Source: Bacteroidales bacterium (GTDB lineage: Bacteria > Bacteroidota > Bacteroidia > Bacteroidales > Muribaculaceae). Taken from it: a DNA stretch of 6,515 nucleotides. This document shows positions 4,586 to 6,515 of the stretch, piece by piece. The notes under the pieces are model-generated. The model made no database searches, was not told where the DNA came from, and saw only the letters and a program-made list of their open reading frames with translations. The position numbers and the translations under genes were made by a program. Location of the stretch: contig CAAFXX010000487.1 in the NCBI GenBank assembly GCA_900767075.1, positions 1 through 6,515 on the forward strand, read 5' to 3'. The number at the start of each line of letters is the position of its first letter. Positions within the stretch are counted from its first letter, which is position 1.

Positions 4586-6319
4586 TTAAAGCAACCGGAT
4601 AAGGGTTACCAGACTCTTTGTGTCAAGATCTTCACCGAATAATTTCTTGCCCAAATGAAGTCGGCGCTTGGAGATAGTGGCTTTTGCCCTTCCCATGAGT
4701 TTGGATATGTCGGTGACGCAAAGTCCGCATCTCAACAACAATGCCATTCGATAATCGAAGTCGTCTACTTTACCATCCGAAAGCAACATGAGATTGGTTT
4801 TGAAATTCCCGGACTCATTCAATACAATCTTCTCTATCTCTTCCCACAATTGTTTCCCTTCCGGAATTACACGACCACACTTCAGATACTCCCGAACGGT
4901 CTCACTGACATCCGACTCAAAATATTCCTTGGGTGCAATAGGCTTGCTCCTGAGTTTTTCGTTGATATCTCCCAGTTCCTTCAATAACCTGTTACGCAGG
5001 CTATAAACATTATTAGGTTCGAATAATAACAATATCTTTTTTTTCGGAACCTCCATTTTACCGGTATCCCCGTTACATGCTAATAATTTACTGTCATGTA
5101 CCGATTTATAATTTGATTTAAGTCCCAATAAGAAAAATAAACTTCGCTGCAGATGGATTATCTTCAGTTTACTGATATATCTGTATACAAAAAAGCATAG
5201 CAATCCAACAAAAATAATAACCAAAGCAACAACAAGCAATCTGTATATGGTCTGTTTATCTTTCTCGGCTTTGGCCCGTTCCCGCTCATGGATGCTGTAG
5301 TTGTACATGGAGTTCTGGGCTACAGCCTGCTCTCCTTCATGGGAATCGATATATGCGTCAACGGTGGTTTTGTATAAATTATGCAGGAGATCCACCGAGT
5401 CATTGGGAATATACTTTCTCAGCTCAGGTGTCAGCATCATTCTAAATCCCGTCTTTCGGTTGTTGGGGTCTGAGCTCAGCACGAGTTCATGGGCATATAT
5501 GTATGCAGTGTCGTAGATGCCGGCTCGATAATACGCATCTGAGCCGAGAGCCAGATATGCGTTTCTGAATGCAGGTCTTATATCTCCTGATATCGGACGG
5601 ATGATATTCAGTGCAGAATCGACTTTTCCCTTATGTAGTTTTGCCGAAGCAAGATATATACATGCGTTTGCAGCATGGGAGGGGGAGATCATTTCACCCC
5701 AGTTATAAGCCTTATGGAAAGCAATCTCCGCCCTGTCATATTCTCCGGTCTTGTCATAAATGTCTCCGAGAAGCAAATGGTCGTATGCAAGTCCGAATGT
5801 GTCCTTTAATATCGAATCCACGCCCAATGATTCCTGTAGATATGGAACAGCCTGCCTGTGTAGCCGCAATGAATTCAGCAGACGTCCGGTCTGACTGAGG
5901 ATATTCGATTTAAGCGACAGACTGCCACTGTCGTCATCAAATTCATCCAACGCTGTTTGAAAGTAACGCAGTGCCGTAGGATAATCGCCCAGGTCGCTGT
6001 AGACACGTCCGCCGTAGTACAGCACCTCGGGGTACATCCCCTTGTCGGAGGAGTAATACTTGAGGAGGTCGAGTATCAGGCTGTCGGACTCATGGACGAT
6101 GTAAGCCTTGTCTTTCGCCTTCAGGGAGAGGAAGTCGTAGTAATGACGGTCGCGGGTGGAAAGGCTTTTATAGTCGATGCTGTCGAGGCACGGCAGTGCC
6201 TCGCGCGGCGAGTCGGAGACGATACCGGCTACGTGCTCGAGCCGGGCGTCGTGCCTCCCGCCCGAGCATCCGAGCAGCAGAAATAGGGATACCAGAAATA
6301 TGACAACACGATATACCAT
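4586..6319 (-). CDS. Membrane TPR regulator with cytoplasmic C-terminal HTH
   Basis: This encodes 577 aa. Residues 1-18 form a lipoprotein-type signal with lipobox LLGC (Cys18). Residues about 95-280 contain tetratricopeptide-type helical repeats (for example GDYPTALRYFQTAL at 111-124 and GEYDRAEIAFHKAY at 192-205). A single membrane segment lies at about 360-380 (LLVVALVIIFVGLLCFFVY), preceded by a charged stretch (HERERAKAEKDK). The C-terminal part is cytoplasmic. Residues about 520-562 form a helix-turn-helix (DYRMALLLRCGLCVTDISKL, then GRAKATISKRRLHLGKKLFG), as in LuxR/sigma-region-4-like output domains of Bacteroidales TPR regulators. It therefore resembles a one-protein sensor with periplasmic TPR input and DNA-binding output. 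It lies next to the DUF3244/RiPP genes and may control them. The first ~110 codons are clearly more GC-rich than the rest. The start codon lies 2 bp from a 194-bp inverted-repeat element, so the native promoter is either within that element or lost. Confidence 0.85.
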   Translation of the reverse strand: MVYRVVIFLVSLFLLLGCSGGRHDARLEHVAGIVSDSPREALPCLDSIDYKSLSTRDRHYYDFLSLKAKDKAYIVHESDSLILDLLKYYSSDKGMYPEVLYYGGRVYSDLGDYPTALRYFQTALDEFDDDSGSLSLKSNILSQTGRLLNSLRLHRQAVPYLQESLGVDSILKDTFGLAYDHLLLGDIYDKTGEYDRAEIAFHKAYNWGEMISPSHAANACIYLASAKLHKGKVDSALNIIRPISGDIRPAFRNAYLALGSDAYYRAGIYDTAYIYAHELVLSSDPNNRKTGFRMMLTPELRKYIPNDSVDLLHNLYKTTVDAYIDSHEGEQAVAQNSMYNYSIHERERAKAEKDKQTIYRLLVVALVIIFVGLLCFFVYRYISKLKIIHLQRSLFFLLGLKSNYKSVHDSKLLACNGDTGKMEVPKKKILLLFEPNNVYSLRNRLLKELGDINEKLRSKPIAPKEYFESDVSETVREYLKCGRVIPEGKQLWEEIEKIVLNESGNFKTNLMLLSDGKVDDFDYRMALLLRCGLCVTDISKLMGRAKATISKRRLHLGKKLFGEDLDTKSLVTLIRLL

Positions 6320-6321
6320 TA

Positions 6322-6515
6322 GAAGTTGTCTAAACTAATTTACGTTTATTAAAGTAACTGAAGATGTGTAAACTTTATGGCAATCTTTATTAATCTTTTG
6401 GGCATTTTTGACTGCTTTCATCGGAACCAACCGAATGGTTGCTTCCTCTTCAATCAATCAAACCTGCTCCAAAATCTTAATGAATCTTACCATAAAAATT
6501 AGTTTAGACAACTTC
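6322..6515. mobile_element. 194-bp inverted-repeat element (MITE-like or deleted IS)
   Basis: A perfect 20-bp terminal inverted repeat bounds the segment: 6322-6341 (GAAGTTGTCTAAACTAATTT) and its reverse complement at 6496-6515, exactly at the window edge. The interior is AT-rich and has no intact gene. On the minus strand it retains one reading frame from ATG 6493 to TAG 6335, broken by one in-frame TGA at 6460-6458. The size and structure fit a miniature inverted-repeat element or an IS that lost its middle. TTA adjoins the left end, but the right flank, needed to identify a target duplication, lies outside the window. It sits directly upstream of the regulator start. No IS family could be named. 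Confidence 0.65.
6335..6493 (-). pseudogene. Short broken reading frame inside the inverted-repeat element
   Basis: From ATG 6493 the frame reads MVRFIKILEQV, then a TGA stop (6460-6458). It continues in the same frame for 40 codons (LIEEEATIRLVPMKAVKN, later KVYTSSVTLINVN) to TAG 6337-6335, inside the left terminal repeat. Start and stop fall just inside the two ends, as transposase genes usually do. It may be the joined head and tail of a deleted transposase, or chance. No family is recognised and no product is expected. Confidence 0.3.

Noticed and set aside
6322..6515. Outward promoter in the element for the regulator
   Set aside because: The nearest -7-like sequence (TAGTTTAG) is inexact and has no TTTG at suitable spacing.

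Overview
The window looks like Bacteroidales DNA (Bacteroides, Prevotella or Muribaculaceae-like; the genus cannot be fixed). The reasons are a TonB-receptor-type barrel with the LDEVVV plug motif, a DUF3244-like exported protein, a lipoprotein/TPR/HTH regulator, start codons mostly without Shine-Dalgarno sites, and TAnnTTTG-type promoter boxes. Every supported gene is on the minus strand, so the transcription order runs from high to low coordinates.

The main content is a RiPP (ribosomally made, post-translationally modified peptide) locus of the kind called GG-Bacteroidales. In transcription order it holds: (1) a 194-bp inverted-repeat element at 6322-6515; (2) a membrane TPR/HTH regulator (4586-6319) with a palindromic terminator behind it; (3) an intergenic control region (4323-4585) with a candidate promoter and two pairs of 11-bp-spaced direct repeats; (4) a small exported DUF3244-like protein (3921-4322); (5) a radical SAM/SPASM peptide maturase (2634-3911), 9 nt behind it; (6) a 78-aa precursor (2313-2549) with a Gly-Gly leader and a core with seven cysteines, closed by a strong hairpin terminator; (7) an outer-membrane TonB-receptor-like barrel (99-2195) with its own candidate promoter; (8) at the left edge, the first 27 codons of a C39 peptidase domain (1-81), almost certainly the start of a peptidase-containing ABC transporter that cuts after Gly-Gly and exports the peptide.

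Proposed working model (inference): the regulator senses an envelope signal and controls the DUF3244/maturase/precursor unit. The SPASM enzyme modifies the Cys-rich core. The C39 transporter removes the leader at GG and exports the product to the periplasm. The barrel handles passage across, or uptake through, the outer membrane. The central genes (about 2300-5900) are visibly more AT-rich than the barrel gene and the 5' part of the regulator gene, which suggests a mosaic origin.
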